The notes beneath the pieces were generated by a model that did not search any database, was not told where the DNA came from, and saw nothing but the letters and a program-made list of their open reading frames with translations. A DNA stretch of 5,682 bases, taken from Verrucomicrobiota bacterium (GTDB lineage: Bacteria; Verrucomicrobiota; Kiritimatiellia; B70-G9). Both the position numbers and the translations under genes were made by a program. Location: assembly GCA_003641465.1 (NCBI GenBank), contig QNAJ01000111.1:1-5682 (forward strand), in the 5' to 3' direction. This document shows, piece by piece, positions 5,677 to 5,682 of the stretch (its first letter is position 1; every line of letters starts with the position of its first letter).

Positions 5677-5682
5677 TCCCAC

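Overview
This is a GC-rich bacterial window with five confident protein-coding genes, one intact tRNA and one broken tRNA copy. The organism cannot be named from it. Good Shine-Dalgarno sequences before every gene, a Sec signal peptide on the peptidase and a chromosomal-type ParB indicate a bacterium. The 436-residue zinc-finger/winged-helix protein looks lineage-restricted. My impression that it belongs to a Planctomycetes-Verrucomicrobia-Chlamydiae-like group is weak and unverified.

Layout, left to right. Positions 1-105 hold no convincing gene, only a weak open frame entering from the left edge. A membrane PAP2-type phosphatase (106-789, minus) is divergent from a nucleotide-sugar epimerase (890-1837, plus). 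Both fit cell-envelope metabolism. The epimerase converges, with 24 bases between stops, on a three-gene minus-strand cluster read right to left: parB (5143-4253), a secreted M28 / glutaminyl-cyclase-like zinc enzyme (4217-3249) and the zinc-finger/winged-helix protein of unknown role (3172-1862). The gaps are 35 and 76 bases, so one transcript is plausible. A candidate sigma70-type promoter lies about 50 bases before parB. No parA lies beside parB in the window.

The right end (about 5220-5682) is non-coding and is the most unusual part. It ends with an intact tRNA-Pro(TGG). A second copy 122 bases upstream matches it exactly over 50 nt (acceptor 5' strand, D arm, anticodon arm, variable region, start of the T stem), then breaks off into a perfect 7-bp GC hairpin. 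That hairpin is followed by a 22-nt sequence containing a 12-nt perfect palindrome. A 20/22 match to the 22-mer lies 154 bases upstream, so a 132-base segment carrying the hairpin and the tRNA fragment sits between two direct repeats. This could be a remnant of recombination or of a small repeat element at a tRNA locus. Six-frame translations here produce open frames that are artefacts of tRNA and repeat sequence.
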